The notes under the pieces: generated by a model
Databases searched by the model: none
Told to the model about the DNA's origin: nothing
The model's input: only the letters and a program-made list of their open reading frames with translations
Program-made: the position numbers and the translations under genes
Shown here: piece after piece, positions 43,777 through 55,931 of the stretch
How the letters are laid out: each line of letters opens with the position of its first letter
How positions within the stretch are numbered: the first letter of the stretch is position 1
Assembly: GCF_017302985.1 (NCBI RefSeq)
Contig: NZ_JAFIMU010000004.1
Coordinates: forward strand, 558,001-622,000
Length of the DNA: 64,000 bases
Source of the DNA: Corallococcus macrosporus
GTDB lineage: Bacteria; Myxococcota; Myxococcia; Myxococcales; Myxococcaceae
Direction: 5' to 3'

Positions 43777-45336
43777 ATGGCCGAGACCGATAACAAGAAC
43801 CCCCCAGGTGAGAAGAGCGGCGAAGCGGTGGATCTCGGCTCCAAGGAGCAGGAGATCTACCAGCAGCGGTTGGACAAGGCCGCGAAGTGGCGCGAGGCCG
43901 GCTTCAACCCCTACGGCAACGGCTACGCCCCCAAGCACCGGGCCGCGGACATCCTGGCCACCCACGCGAACCACTCCATGGAGGACCTGGAGAAGGACGC
44001 CCCCGTCTACGACGTCGCCGGCCGCATCGTGGCCATGCGCTCGTTCGGCAAGGCCGCGTTCATCAAGCTGCGCGACCGCACCGGGGAGATCCAGGCGCAC
44101 GTGAAGAAGGACGCGCTCGGGGACCTCTATGAGGTCTTCAAGCAGTGCGACCTGGGTGACTTCGTCGCCGTGGAGGGCCCCATCTTCCGCAGCAAGACGG
44201 GGGAATTGTCCCTGTCCGCCACGAAGTTCGTGCCCCTCACCAAGTCCCTGCGCCCCATGCCGGAGAAGTGGCACGGCCTCACGGACGTGGAGATCCGCTA
44301 CCGCCAGCGCTACCTGGACCTCGTCTCCAACCCGGACGTGAAGCAGGTCTTCCTGAAGCGCAGCAAGCTGGTGAGCTTCATCCGCAACTTCCTCGACGGG
44401 CGGGACTTCGTCGAGGTGGAGACGCCGATGATGCACCCGCTGGTGTCGGGCGCGGCGGCGCGGCCGTTCGTCACGCACCACAACACCTACGACATCGACC
44501 TCTTCATGCGCATCGCGCCCGAGCTCTACCTGAAGCGGCTCGTGGTGGGCGGCATGGAGCGCGTCTATGAGATCAACCGCAACTTCCGCAACGAGGGCGT
44601 GAGCACCCGGCACAACCCGGAGTTCACGATGCTGGAGTTCTATCAGGCGTACGCCACGTACGAGGACCTGATGAACCTCACGGAGGAGATGCTCTCGGAG
44701 GCCTCCCGCCACGTCACCGGCGACTCCAAGGTGAAGTACGGCGAGCACACCATCGACTTCGGCAAGGGCTGGAAGCGCATCCCCATGCCGGAGGCCATCC
44801 GGGAGGCCGTCCCCAGCCTGTCCGACAAGGACATGGTCGACGTGGACCGCCTGCGCCACGAGCTGCTCAAGACGGTGCACTCGGAGGTGGAGCGCCGCGC
44901 CGTGGACGCCATGAACCACGGTGAGCTGGTGGGCGCCCTCTTCGAGGCCCACGTCGAGCACACGCTCATCCATCCCACCTTCATCACCCAGTATCCCACC
45001 GCCGTCTCCCCGCTCGCCCGCCGCAACGACCAGAACCCGGAAATCACGGACCGGTTCGAGCTCTTCGTCGCGGGGCGCGAAATCGCCAACGCGTTCTCCG
45101 AGCTGAACGACCCCCTGGACCAGAAGGGCCGCTTCCAGGCCCAGCTGGACGCGAAGCAGCGGGGCCAGCAGGAGACGATGGACTACGACGAGGACTACAT
45201 CCGCGCCCTGGAACACGGCATGCCGCCCACGGCCGGTGAGGGCATCGGGATTGATCGCGTCGCCATGTTGTTCACGGACGCCGCCAGCATTCGTGACGTG
45301 ATTCTCTTCCCCCTCCTCAAGCCGCTGGCGAAGTAG
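43777..45336 (+). CDS. lysS: Lysyl-tRNA synthetase (class II)
   Basis: A 519-residue class II LysRS. An OB-fold anticodon domain (about 85-190, VAGRIVAMRSFGKAAF) precedes the catalytic core with motif 1 (RNFLDGRDFVEVETPMMHP), motif 2 (YEINRNFRNEGVSTRHNPEF) and motif 3 (GEGIGIDRVAMLFT). The ATG at 43777 gives an acidic, lysine-rich N-terminus of about 40 residues. The Lol genes follow 12 bp later and are probably co-transcribed with it. Confidence 0.97.
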   Translation: MAETDNKNPPGEKSGEAVDLGSKEQEIYQQRLDKAAKWREAGFNPYGNGYAPKHRAADILATHANHSMEDLEKDAPVYDVAGRIVAMRSFGKAAFIKLRDRTGEIQAHVKKDALGDLYEVFKQCDLGDFVAVEGPIFRSKTGELSLSATKFVPLTKSLRPMPEKWHGLTDVEIRYRQRYLDLVSNPDVKQVFLKRSKLVSFIRNFLDGRDFVEVETPMMHPLVSGAAARPFVTHHNTYDIDLFMRIAPELYLKRLVVGGMERVYEINRNFRNEGVSTRHNPEFTMLEFYQAYATYEDLMNLTEEMLSEASRHVTGDSKVKYGEHTIDFGKGWKRIPMPEAIREAVPSLSDKDMVDVDRLRHELLKTVHSEVERRAVDAMNHGELVGALFEAHVEHTLIHPTFITQYPTAVSPLARRNDQNPEITDRFELFVAGREIANAFSELNDPLDQKGRFQAQLDAKQRGQQETMDYDEDYIRALEHGMPPTAGEGIGIDRVAMLFTDAASIRDVILFPLLKPLAK

Positions 45337-45348
45337 CCACGAGGCCTC

Positions 45349-47718
<2,370 letters not shown>

Positions 47719-47720
47719 CC

Positions 47721-48395
47721 ATGGCGCTGTTGTCCATCCGCAACGTCTTCAAGAGCTACTTCCTGCACGGCAAGCGCATTGACGTGCTGCGCGGCGTGTC
47801 GCTGGACATCCACGCCGGCGAGCTCGTCTCCATGATTGGCGCGTCCGGCGCGGGAAAGAGCACCTTCCTGCACGTGCTCGGCACGCTGGATGCCCCGGCC
47901 GCCGGTGAAGTCCTCTTCGACGGCCGCTCCGTCTTCTCCATGAACGACGCGGAGATCGCCGAGTTCCGCAACCGCACCATCGGCTTCGTCTTCCAGAGCC
48001 ACTACCTCTTGCCGGAGTTCACCGCGCTGGAGAACGTGGCCATGCCCGCGCTCATCCAGCGCAAGGACCGCGGCCCCGCCTACACCTACGCCCGCGAGCT
48101 CCTGGAGCGCGTGGGCCTGGGCAGCCGCGTGGACCACCGGCCGGGCGAGCTGTCCGGCGGCGAGGCCCAGCGCGTGGCCCTGGCGCGCGCGCTGGTGCTC
48201 AAGCCCGCCATCCTTCTGGCGGACGAGCCCACCGGCAACCTGGACCCCACGACGGGCGAGGGCATCCACCAGCTCCTGAGGGACGTCAACCGGGACCTGG
48301 GCATCACCGCCGTCGTCGTCACGCACAACGAGACGCTTGCTCGCTCCATGCCCCGCCGCCTGAGACTGGCCGGCGGGCAGGTGTCGGAGGCCTGA
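47721..48395 (+). CDS. lolD: Lipoprotein-releasing ATP-binding protein LolD
   Basis: A 224-residue ABC ATPase with GASGAGKSTFLHVLGTLD (Walker A about 41-48), LSGGEAQRVALARAL signature and LLADEPTGNLDP Walker B. These features and the neighbouring LolC/E gene identify LolD. The ATG at 47721 begins right after the stop of the permease, close coupling. It drives lipoprotein release from the inner membrane. Confidence 0.96.
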   Translation: MALLSIRNVFKSYFLHGKRIDVLRGVSLDIHAGELVSMIGASGAGKSTFLHVLGTLDAPAAGEVLFDGRSVFSMNDAEIAEFRNRTIGFVFQSHYLLPEFTALENVAMPALIQRKDRGPAYTYARELLERVGLGSRVDHRPGELSGGEAQRVALARALVLKPAILLADEPTGNLDPTTGEGIHQLLRDVNRDLGITAVVVTHNETLARSMPRRLRLAGGQVSEA

Positions 48396-48413
48396 TGGCC
48401 GCTCGCTTTTGGA

Positions 48414-48443
48414 TTGAGGGGGCCTCCCCCCATCCCGTACATT
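48414..48443 (+). promoter_or_regulatory. Possible bamA promoter
   Basis: TTGAGG (48414-48419) and TACATT (48438-48443) are separated by 18 bp, in the gap after lolD. It would place the transcript start near 48450 and favours the TTG at 48472 as the bamA start. Confidence 0.35.
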
Positions 48444-48471
48444 GCCCCGCCTTTTCCTGGCCGGACTGCAC

Positions 48472-50943
48472 TTGAGGCTCACCGTTCTGCGCAAGTCATT
48501 GCTCCCGCTGCTGGCGGTCGCCCTGTGGGCGCTCGGGCCGCTTCCCGCCCACGCCCAGGTGGACGTGGACGCGGGCTCGCCCGCCGTCGTTCCCCCGTCC
48601 ACCCCCGCCGCCACGCCCGTGCTGCCTCCGGACGCGGGCACCCCCGCGGGCGGTGACGCGCCGCTGGCCACCTCTCCGGATGACGAGGACACCAACGTGT
48701 CCTCCGCGGACCGCGTCGTGGAGGTCCGCATCGAGGGCAACCGCCGCGTGGAGTCCGAGGCCATCCGCCGCGCCCTGCGCACGAAGGTCGGCGACCCGCT
48801 GACGCGCTCCGCGGAGGACCTGCGCGCCATCTGGGCCCTGGGCTACTTCTCCGACGTGCAGTTGCTCGCGCAGCGCATGGCCAACGGCATCGCCTACGTG
48901 GTGCGCGTGGTGGAGCGCCCCACCATCCGCTCCGTGAAGCTCCAGGGCAACGAGGAGCTCAGCGCGGACGACCTGAAGGAACAGCTGGAGCTCAAGGCCG
49001 GCACCATCCTCGACATCGAGGCCGTGCGCGCCACGCAGAAGAAGATCCAGGAGAAGTACGTCGAGAAGGGCTACTTCCTGGCGGAGGTGACGTACCGGCT
49101 GGAGCCCATTGAGAACGGCGCCGCGGTCAACGTCGTCTACGTCATCAACGAGCACTCGAAGGTGATGGTGAAGCAGATCACCCTCCAGGGCGCGGAGAAG
49201 GTGTCCCCGGAAGAGCTCAAGGCGACCATGATCACGAAGGAGGGCGGCTTCCTGTCCTTCTTCACCGGCGAGGGCACCTACCGCGAGGAGGCCTTCCAGC
49301 GCGACCTCGCCGTCATCCAGATCGCCTACTACGACCGCGGCTTCATCAACGTGCGCGTGGACAAGCCCACCGTGCAGCTGTCCGCGGACAAGCGCGACAT
49401 CTACATCACCCTGCACATCACCGAGGGTGAGTCGTACGACATCGGGAAGATCGACTTCGCGGGAGACCTGGAGCGCCCGCCGGAGGAGCTGCTGAAGCTG
49501 ATGCGCTCGCGCCCCAAGGAGCGCTTCAACCGCGGCCAGCTTTCCACGGACATCTCCGCCATCTCCGACGTGTACTTCGACAAGGGGTACGCGTACGCCA
49601 ACATCAACCCCGTCACCTCCGTCAACGCGGAAGACCGGACGGTGGACCTCACCTTCGACATCCAGAAGGGCCCGCTCGTCAACATCGAGCGCATCGACGT
49701 CGTCGGCAACACGAAGACGCGCGACAAGGTCATCCGCCGCGAGCTGCGCGTCTACGAGGGCGAGCTCTACAACGGCACCGGCGTCAAGCGCAGCCGCGAG
49801 CGCGTCACCGCGCTGGGCTTCTTCGAGACCGTCGAAATCACCCAGCACCCGGGCAGCACCGACAACGCCATCGTGTTGCAGGTGGAGGTGAAGGAGAAGG
49901 CCACGGGCACCTTCCAGGTGGGCCTCGGCTTCTCCAACGTGGAGAACTTCATCTTCACGGCCCAGGTGTCGCAGAACAACTTCCTCGGCTGGGGCCAGAG
50001 CGTGTCCGCGTCCGCGCAGATTTCGGGCCTGCGCTCACTCGTCCAGCTGTCGTTCTACGACCCGTACTTCCTGGACACGAACTACCTCTTGTCCGCGGAG
50101 TTCTTCCGCGTCCAGGCGGACTACGAGGGCTTCATCCGCAACTCCACGGGCGGCACCGTGTCCCTGGGCCGCCAGCTGGTGGACGACGTGCTGGCCACGG
50201 TCGGCTACTCGCGTGAGTACGTGGACGTGCAGGCGGGGCAGGGCATTGGCGCGGTGCTGCTGGCCAACCAGTTCCAGTCCGGCGTCACCAGCGCGCTGCG
50301 CCTGTCGGTGTCCTTCGACCGGCGCGACAACCGCCTCTTCCCGTCGCGCGGCTTCATCCACTACGGCTCGGTGGAGACGGCGCCCTCGTTCCTGGGCGGC
50401 ACGTTCCTCTTCAACCGCTACACCGCCTACTCGCGCCTGTACTTCCCCATGCCGCTGGGCTTCGTCTTCAAGACGAACGCCACGCTGGGCTACGTGCAGC
50501 AGCTGGACTCCAGCAAGCCGCTGCCCATCAGCGAGCTCTACTACGTGGGCGGCATCAACACGATCCGCGGCTACTACCTGCGCAGCATCAGCCCCACGCT
50601 GCTGGTGCCGCGCGCGGACAACCCGGACGCCAACGTCACCGAGTTCCGGGTGGGCGGCAACAAGCAGCTCATCTTCAACTTCGAACTGGAGTTCCCCATC
50701 TTCGAGAAGGCCGGCCTGCGCGGCGTGCTCTTCTACGACGCGGGCAATGCCTTCGGCTCCAACGAGAAGTTCTTCGAGGACCGGCAGGACAAGCTGCCCC
50801 TGGGCCTCTTCCACTCCGCCGGCTTCGGCTTCCGCTGGTTCTCGCCCATCGGGCCCCTGCGCTTCGAGTGGGGCATCCCGCTGACCAAGCGGCCTTCGGA
50901 CGACCCCATCCTGTTCGAGTTCACGATCGGTAACTTCTTCTGA
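48472..50943 (+). CDS. bamA: Outer-membrane assembly protein BamA
   Basis: An 823-residue Omp85 protein. A signal peptide ends near PAHA (about 28), followed by a Pro/Asp-rich linker and five POTRA domains (about 70-450), then a 16-strand barrel with the IRGYYLRS lid motif. The C-terminus ends in aromatic F (FEFTIGNFF), the insertion signal. It folds outer-membrane proteins. The start is a choice: TTG at 48472 fits the promoter position; TTG at 48442 would add 10 residues. Skp/OmpH follows, an ordinary order. Confidence 0.95.
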   Translation: MRLTVLRKSLLPLLAVALWALGPLPAHAQVDVDAGSPAVVPPSTPAATPVLPPDAGTPAGGDAPLATSPDDEDTNVSSADRVVEVRIEGNRRVESEAIRRALRTKVGDPLTRSAEDLRAIWALGYFSDVQLLAQRMANGIAYVVRVVERPTIRSVKLQGNEELSADDLKEQLELKAGTILDIEAVRATQKKIQEKYVEKGYFLAEVTYRLEPIENGAAVNVVYVINEHSKVMVKQITLQGAEKVSPEELKATMITKEGGFLSFFTGEGTYREEAFQRDLAVIQIAYYDRGFINVRVDKPTVQLSADKRDIYITLHITEGESYDIGKIDFAGDLERPPEELLKLMRSRPKERFNRGQLSTDISAISDVYFDKGYAYANINPVTSVNAEDRTVDLTFDIQKGPLVNIERIDVVGNTKTRDKVIRRELRVYEGELYNGTGVKRSRERVTALGFFETVEITQHPGSTDNAIVLQVEVKEKATGTFQVGLGFSNVENFIFTAQVSQNNFLGWGQSVSASAQISGLRSLVQLSFYDPYFLDTNYLLSAEFFRVQADYEGFIRNSTGGTVSLGRQLVDDVLATVGYSREYVDVQAGQGIGAVLLANQFQSGVTSALRLSVSFDRRDNRLFPSRGFIHYGSVETAPSFLGGTFLFNRYTAYSRLYFPMPLGFVFKTNATLGYVQQLDSSKPLPISELYYVGGINTIRGYYLRSISPTLLVPRADNPDANVTEFRVGGNKQLIFNFELEFPIFEKAGLRGVLFYDAGNAFGSNEKFFEDRQDKLPLGLFHSAGFGFRWFSPIGPLRFEWGIPLTKRPSDDPILFEFTIGNFF

Positions 50944-51062
50944 TAGGCATTGACCCCAAGGCCCTCCCGGCCCTTTCGCCTCCGCCCCTCCCGGGCGGCA
51001 GTGAACAGGCCGGGCGGGTGGACGTCGGAGCCTGCAGCACCCTTTTCGAGGAGCCGTAACCC

Positions 51063-51626
51063 ATGTCGCTTCGAAGCACCCTGGCGGCCGCCGCCGCTGT
51101 CCTGTCGCTCGCCCTCCCGGTTGCCGCTTCGGCCGCCGAACTCAAGGTGGCCTACGTCGACCTGCAGCGCGTGCTGCTGGAGGTGGACGACGGCAAGGCC
51201 GCCAAGGCCCGTCTCCAGAAGTGGCTGGAGGACCGCCAGAAGGAGATCGACAAGGAGCAGGACGCGCTGCGCAAGGAGAAGGAGACCCTGGACAAGCAGG
51301 CCAGCGCCATGAGCGAGGCCACGCGCACCCAGAAGGCCACCGAGCTCCAGAAGAAGGTGATGGAGCTCGCGCAGAAGTACGAGCGCAGCCGCGCCGAGGC
51401 CGCCAACAAGGAGCGCCAGGAGATGGAGCCCATCATCAACCGCATCGACCAGGTCATCGCGTCCATCGCGGACCGGGACGGCCTGGGCATGGTGCTGGAC
51501 AAGCGCGACTCCGGCATCGTCTTCGCGCTGTCCCAGTACGACATCTCCAACGAGGTCGTCCGCAGCTACAACAACGGCAAGAAGCCCGCCGCGCCGGTGG
51601 CCAAGGACGCCCCGGTCAAGAAGTAG
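51063..51626 (+). CDS. OmpH/Skp-family periplasmic chaperone
   Basis: A 187-residue protein with a signal peptide (AAAVLSLALPVAASAAE) and a long coiled-coil region (about 45-125, rich in E, K, A and R), the tentacle arm of Skp. Its core starts KVAYVDLQRVLLE, as in OmpH. It hands outer-membrane proteins to BamA, whose gene lies upstream. The gap of 119 bp before it has no clear promoter. The ATG at 51063 has GAGGAG upstream. Confidence 0.93.
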   Translation: MSLRSTLAAAAAVLSLALPVAASAAELKVAYVDLQRVLLEVDDGKAAKARLQKWLEDRQKEIDKEQDALRKEKETLDKQASAMSEATRTQKATELQKKVMELAQKYERSRAEAANKERQEMEPIINRIDQVIASIADRDGLGMVLDKRDSGIVFALSQYDISNEVVRSYNNGKKPAAPVAKDAPVKK

Positions 51627-51641
51627 GCGTCGGACACCCCC

Positions 51642-52706
51642 GTGCCCTCGGCATCCAACGCGCACCGGCTGGGGGACATCGCCACCCACGTCCGGGGTGA
51701 GCTCCTCGGCGACCCCGGGCTCCTCGTCCATGGCCTGAACGGCCTGGAGGAGGCGGCGCCCGGGGAGGTGTCGTTCTACGGCAACCCCCGCTACCGCAAG
51801 CAGTTCGAGGCCACCCGCGCCTCGGCGGTGCTGGTGGGGATGGATGCCCCCGCTCGCGACGGTGTGGCCCTGGTGCGTGTGCCCAACCCGCACCTGGCCT
51901 ACGCGAAGCTCCTCACCCTGTTCCACCCGGCCCGGCGGCCCCCCGCGGGCATCCACCCGGCGGCCCACGTGCACCCGGAGGCCACGGTGCACCCGGAGGC
52001 CACGGTGAAGGCCGGGGCGGTGGTGGAGAGGGGCGCCCACGTCGGCGCCCGCACGGTGCTGCACCCCGGGGCCTATGTGGGCGAGGACGCGCGCGTCGGC
52101 GACGACTGCGTGCTCTACCCGCACGCCACGGTGCGCGAGGGGTGCGTGGTCGGCTCGCGCGTCATCCTCCACGCCTCCTCGGTGGTGGGCGCGGACGGGT
52201 TCGGCTTCGCCTTCGACGCGGAGGGGGAGGACGGCCCCCGGCACTTCAAGATTCCCCAGGTGGGCATCGTCCGGATTGAAGACGACGTGGAGGTCGGCGC
52301 CTGCACCTGCATCGACCGCGCGACGGTGGGTGAAACGGTGGTGGGGCAGGGGACGAAGCTCGACAACCTCGTGCAGATCGCCCACAACGTGCGCGTGGGC
52401 CCGCTGTCGCTCATCTGCGCGCAGGCGGGCGTCTCGGGGTCGGCGGAGGTGGGCACCGGCGTGGTGCTCGCGGGGCAGGTGGGCGTGGTGGGCCACATCC
52501 GCGTGGGTGACCTGGCCAAGGTGGGCGCGCAGTCCGGCGTCGCCCACGACGTTCCGGACGGACAGGTCGTCAGTGGCAGCCCCGCCATCCCCCACAAGGA
52601 CTGGCTGCGCGCCAGCGCCGCGTCGGGGCAGCTGGCGGACCTGCTCAAGGAAGTGCGCGCCCTTCGCAAGAGGGTGGAGCTGTTGGAGAAGGAGAAGGGC
52701 GGATGA
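51642..52706 (+). CDS. lpxD: UDP-3-O-acyl-glucosamine N-acyltransferase LpxD
   Basis: A 354-residue acyltransferase that N-acylates the lipid A precursor from acyl-ACP. An N-terminal uridine-binding domain (1-100) is followed by a left-handed beta-helix of hexapeptide repeats and a C-terminal helix ([13 protein letters not shown]). The catalytic histidine is in QIAHNVRVG (about 248). Starts at GTG 51642. A perfect 18-bp tandem repeat lies inside (51969-52004). It overlaps fabZ by 4 bp. Confidence 0.95.
   Translation: MPSASNAHRLGDIATHVRGELLGDPGLLVHGLNGLEEAAPGEVSFYGNPRYRKQFEATRASAVLVGMDAPARDGVALVRVPNPHLAYAKLLTLFHPARRPPAGIHPAAHVHPEATVHPEATVKAGAVVERGAHVGARTVLHPGAYVGEDARVGDDCVLYPHATVREGCVVGSRVILHASSVVGADGFGFAFDAEGEDGPRHFKIPQVGIVRIEDDVEVGACTCIDRATVGETVVGQGTKLDNLVQIAHNVRVGPLSLICAQAGVSGSAEVGTGVVLAGQVGVVGHIRVGDLAKVGAQSGVAHDVPDGQVVSGSPAIPHKDWLRASAASGQLADLLKEVRALRKRVELLEKEKGG
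51969..52004 (+). repeat. Perfect 18-bp tandem repeat inside lpxD
   Basis: GTGCACCCGGAGGCCACG occurs twice in a row (51969-51986 and 51987-52004) with no mismatch. Each copy encodes one hexapeptide coil, VHPEAT. This could be a recent duplication of a beta-helix rung. Confidence 0.85.
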
Positions 52707-53173
52707 TGGACATTGGCGAGATCCAGGCGCTGCTGCCGCACCGCTACCCGTTCCTCCTGGTGGACCGGGTGGTGGAAATCGTGCCGGGCCAGAAGCTCAC
52801 GGCCTACAAGAGCGTCACCATCAACGAGCCCTTCTTCAACGGCCACTTCCCGGGGCACCCGGTGATGCCGGGCGTGCTCATCCTGGAGGCGCTCGCCCAG
52901 GCCACGGCCATCCTTGCGTATAAGACGGAAGCCATGGACCCGTCGCGCCTGGTGACGTACCTCATGGGCGTGGACAACGCGCGCTTCCGCAAGCCGGTGG
53001 TGCCGGGAGACCGGCTCCAGCTGGACATCGAAGTCATCCGCCACAAGGGCGCCATCTGGAAGACGAAGGGCGTGGCGTCGGTGGATGGCGCCAAGGTGGC
53101 GGAAGGGGAGTTCCTCGCCACCGTGGTGGACAAGAACAAGGCCGCCAAGGGCGACGAGAGCGCGGCGCCGTAG
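52703..53173 (+). CDS. fabZ: 3-hydroxyacyl-ACP dehydratase FabZ
   Basis: A 156-residue hot-dog fold dehydratase completing the fatty-acid cycle. The catalytic histidine lies in [11 protein letters not shown] (about 50-60) and the acidic residue in [20 protein letters not shown] is the typical start. It is interposed between lpxD and lpxA, as in many Gram-negatives, where acyl-ACP supply is balanced with lipid A synthesis. It carries a short Lys/Ala-rich tail. Confidence 0.96.
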   Translation: MMDIGEIQALLPHRYPFLLVDRVVEIVPGQKLTAYKSVTINEPFFNGHFPGHPVMPGVLILEALAQATAILAYKTEAMDPSRLVTYLMGVDNARFRKPVVPGDRLQLDIEVIRHKGAIWKTKGVASVDGAKVAEGEFLATVVDKNKAAKGDESAAP

Positions 53174-53207
53174 GGCGCGTCACACGCGCTGCTGAGGAGA
53201 GAAGGAC

Positions 53208-53984
53208 ATGGCGCAGGTTCATCCCACCGCGGTCGTCCATCCGGGGGCCCGGCTCCACGACACCGTGGAGGTGGGGCCGTTCTCGGTCATCGGGCCCCAG
53301 GTCGTCATCGGCGCGGGCACCCGCATCGGGCCGCACGTCGTCATTGAAGGCCGCACCACGCTGGGGGAGCGCAACCACCTCTTCCAGTTCTGCTCGGTGG
53401 GCGCGGCGCCCCAGGACTTGAAGTACGCGGGCGAGGACACGGAGCTCGTCATCGGTGACGAGAACCAGATTCGCGAGTTCGTCACGGTGAACCTGGGCAC
53501 GGTGGCTGGCGGCGGCGCCACGCGCCTGGGCCACCGCAACCTGCTGCTCGCCAACAGCCACATCGCGCACGACTGCGTCGTGGGCAACGAAGTCCTCCTC
53601 GCCAACGGGGCCGCGCTCGCGGGCCACGTCACGGTGGAGGACTCGGTGAAGATCTCGGGCCTCGTCGCGGTGCACCAGTTCACCCGGCTGGGGAGATACG
53701 CGTTCATCTCCGGCGGCTCCATGGTCACCATGGACGTGCCCCCGTACTGCACCGTGCAGGGAGACCGGGCCACGCTGGTGGGCCTCAACGTCGTGGGCCT
53801 GGAGCGCGGCGGCTTCACCGAGGAGCAGATTGGCCGCGTGAAGGAGGCCTACCGCATCCTCTTCCGCTCCAAGCTGGGCCTGCAGGAGGCGCTCGCGCAG
53901 CTTCGCGGGGAGCTCTCCGGCCACCCGGAAGTGGAGCACCTGGTGCGCTTCGTGGAGACGAGCAAGCGCGGCGTCACGCGCTAG
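53208..53984 (+). CDS. lpxA: UDP-GlcNAc acyltransferase LpxA
   Basis: A 258-residue acyltransferase for the first step of lipid A synthesis, using hydroxyacyl-ACP. Hexapeptide repeats form the left-handed helix (HPTAVVHPGARL onward), with the catalytic H in ANSHIAHDC and a C-terminal helical domain (RVKEAYRILFRSKLGLQEA). The ATG at 53208 has GAGGAGAGAAGG upstream. lpxI follows 25 bp later. Confidence 0.97.
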   Translation: MAQVHPTAVVHPGARLHDTVEVGPFSVIGPQVVIGAGTRIGPHVVIEGRTTLGERNHLFQFCSVGAAPQDLKYAGEDTELVIGDENQIREFVTVNLGTVAGGGATRLGHRNLLLANSHIAHDCVVGNEVLLANGAALAGHVTVEDSVKISGLVAVHQFTRLGRYAFISGGSMVTMDVPPYCTVQGDRATLVGLNVVGLERGGFTEEQIGRVKEAYRILFRSKLGLQEALAQLRGELSGHPEVEHLVRFVETSKRGVTR

Positions 53985-54009
53985 GCCCTTTCGCGCGGAA
54001 GAAACGGAG

Positions 54010-54822
54010 TTGAAGCGCGTGGAGCGCATCGGCCTCATCGCCGGCAACGGCCAGCTTCCCTTCCTCTTCGCCCGGGCCGCCCGTGAGCGCGGCCTGGAGG
54101 TGGTGGTGGCGGCGCACCGGGGAGAGACGGACCCGGCGCTGGAGCGGGAGGTCGCCCACTTCGACTGGGTGCGCGTGGGCCAGGTGGCCCGCATCCAGAA
54201 GGTGTTCCTCCAGGCGGGCGTCACCCGGGCGGCCATGGCGGGCGGCATCGGCCGCGTGCGCGCGCTCACGGAGGCCCGGCCGGACCTGGGCGCGGTGCGC
54301 ATCATCTCGCGCCTGCGCAGCTTCCGGGACGACGCGCTCCTGCGCGCGGTGGCCGCGGACTTCGAAGAGAAGGGCATCACCATCATCGCGCCCACGGACT
54401 TCCTGGGCGAGGTGCTGTGCCCCGAAGGCCACCTGGCCGGCCCCACGCTGAAGCCCGCGCAGGAGAAGGACGTGGCCCTGGGCCGCGAGGTGGCGGTGCT
54501 CCTGGGGCAGGCGGACGTGGGCCAGACGGTGGTGGTGCGGGACGGCCACGTGCTCGCGCTGGAGGCCGTGGAGGGCACCGACGAGACCATCCGCCGGGGG
54601 GCGAAGCTGGGCGGCCCCGGCGCGGTGGTGGTGAAGCGCTGCAAGCCGGAGCAGGACCTGCGCTTCGATTTGCCCGCCGTGGGCCCGCGCACGCTGGAGG
54701 TCATGGCGGAGGTGGGGGCCCGGGTGCTGGCGCTGGAGGTAGGGCGCACGGTGCTGTTGGACGCACCTGCCCTCTTCGCGGGGGCCACCGCGCGAGGCAT
54801 CACCCTGGTGGGCGTGCGGTAG
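54010..54822 (+). CDS. lpxI: UDP-2,3-diacylglucosamine pyrophosphatase LpxI
   Basis: A 270-residue LpxI (DUF1009) enzyme. The start RIGLIAGNGQLPFLFARAA is the family signature, and IIAPTDFLGEVLCPEG and GPGAVVVKRCKPEQDLRFDLPAVG are conserved blocks. It replaces LpxH in this order, as in Caulobacter and many delta/alpha-proteobacteria. The TTG at 54010 is used, with GAAACGGAG overlapping it; alternatives lie inside the signature. It produces lipid X from UDP-diacylglucosamine. Confidence 0.94.
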   Translation: MKRVERIGLIAGNGQLPFLFARAARERGLEVVVAAHRGETDPALEREVAHFDWVRVGQVARIQKVFLQAGVTRAAMAGGIGRVRALTEARPDLGAVRIISRLRSFRDDALLRAVAADFEEKGITIIAPTDFLGEVLCPEGHLAGPTLKPAQEKDVALGREVAVLLGQADVGQTVVVRDGHVLALEAVEGTDETIRRGAKLGGPGAVVVKRCKPEQDLRFDLPAVGPRTLEVMAEVGARVLALEVGRTVLLDAPALFAGATARGITLVGVR

Positions 54823-54897
54823 GCTCGCGCGGGAATCCGTTCCCCCGGGCTGGAGTTGCTTCCCCACCTCCCCCCGCGACGCCGAGGCCGACGCCGC

Positions 54898-55923
54898 ATG
54901 TCCGTTCGACTCCTACCTCTGGTTGTGCTGTTGGGCCTGCCGCTCTCCGCGTCCGCGGAGGCCATCCGGGTGTCGCTGGAGGGCAAGGCGGCGCTGGGCG
55001 AGGGCGTGCCCGCGCTGCTCGTCCACATCGAGGAGCCCATCGCGGGCTTCGAGGTGAAGCTCAAGCGCAGCGACGGCAAGACGGTGGAGCTCAAGGGGGG
55101 CGGCAAGCCGGGCGTCACCCGCCGTGTCGCCCTGGAGCAGCCGGAAGGGAAGTTCCACTACGAGGGCGAGCTCGTCGTTCAATTCCCGGACGGCGCCGAG
55201 CCGGGCACCATGCCGTTGTCCTTCGACACGGAGGTGAACGGCCCGCTGAAGCTGATGGTGCGCCCCGAGGACGTGGACGTGCCCGGCCGCAAGCTGCGCT
55301 TCACGCTGTCCCGCCCGGCCGCGAAGACGGAAGTCACCGTGACGATGGACACCGGCAAGACGGCGTTCGCGGGCGACGTGGACTTCAAGGGCGCGCCCGC
55401 GGGCACGCCCCTGGAGGTGAAGTGGCTGCCGGCGGAGGGCAAGGTCATGCACATCCGCCTGCGCGCCTACGACACCTCGGACTTCTACACCGGCGTGGAC
55501 CTCTACCCCTGGCAGGTGGACATCCCGCATGAAGAGGTGACCTTCGCCTCCGGCCGCTCGGACGTCCCCCCGGCGGAGAAGGGCAAGCTGGACGCCAGTT
55601 ACAAGAGCATCACGGAGGCTCTGAATAAGTACGGGCGCTGGGCGTCGCTGCGCCTGTACGTGCTCGGGCACACCGACACGGTGGGCAGCACGGACGACAA
55701 CCGTGAGCTGTCGCTCAAGCGGGCGAGGAGCATTGCCTCCTACTTCCGCCAGCGCGGCCTGAAGGTACCAGTGTTCTACGAGGGCTTTGGTGAGCAGTCC
55801 CCGGCGGTGCCCACGCCGGACGAGACGGCGGAGGCGGGCAACCGCCGCGCCGAATACATCATCGCGGTGGAGGACCCGTCCCTGACGAACGCGCCCTTCG
55901 CCCCTCGCTGGCGCAAGCCTTGA
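54898..55923 (+). CDS. Exported protein with C-terminal OmpA domain
   Basis: A 341-residue protein. A signal peptide (about 1-19) precedes a beta-rich region of repeats (about 20-215) of unknown fold, and then an OmpA-like peptidoglycan-binding domain (about 225-325) with LYVLGHTDTVGSTDDNRELSLKRA and ending near NRRAEYIIA. Asp and Arg needed for diaminopimelate binding (TD... and NRRAE) are present. It may anchor the outer membrane to the cell wall. The ATG at 54898 gives the usual signal. Confidence 0.86.
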   Translation: MSVRLLPLVVLLGLPLSASAEAIRVSLEGKAALGEGVPALLVHIEEPIAGFEVKLKRSDGKTVELKGGGKPGVTRRVALEQPEGKFHYEGELVVQFPDGAEPGTMPLSFDTEVNGPLKLMVRPEDVDVPGRKLRFTLSRPAAKTEVTVTMDTGKTAFAGDVDFKGAPAGTPLEVKWLPAEGKVMHIRLRAYDTSDFYTGVDLYPWQVDIPHEEVTFASGRSDVPPAEKGKLDASYKSITEALNKYGRWASLRLYVLGHTDTVGSTDDNRELSLKRARSIASYFRQRGLKVPVFYEGFGEQSPAVPTPDETAEAGNRRAEYIIAVEDPSLTNAPFAPRWRKP

Positions 55924-55931
55924 GGTGTCAC

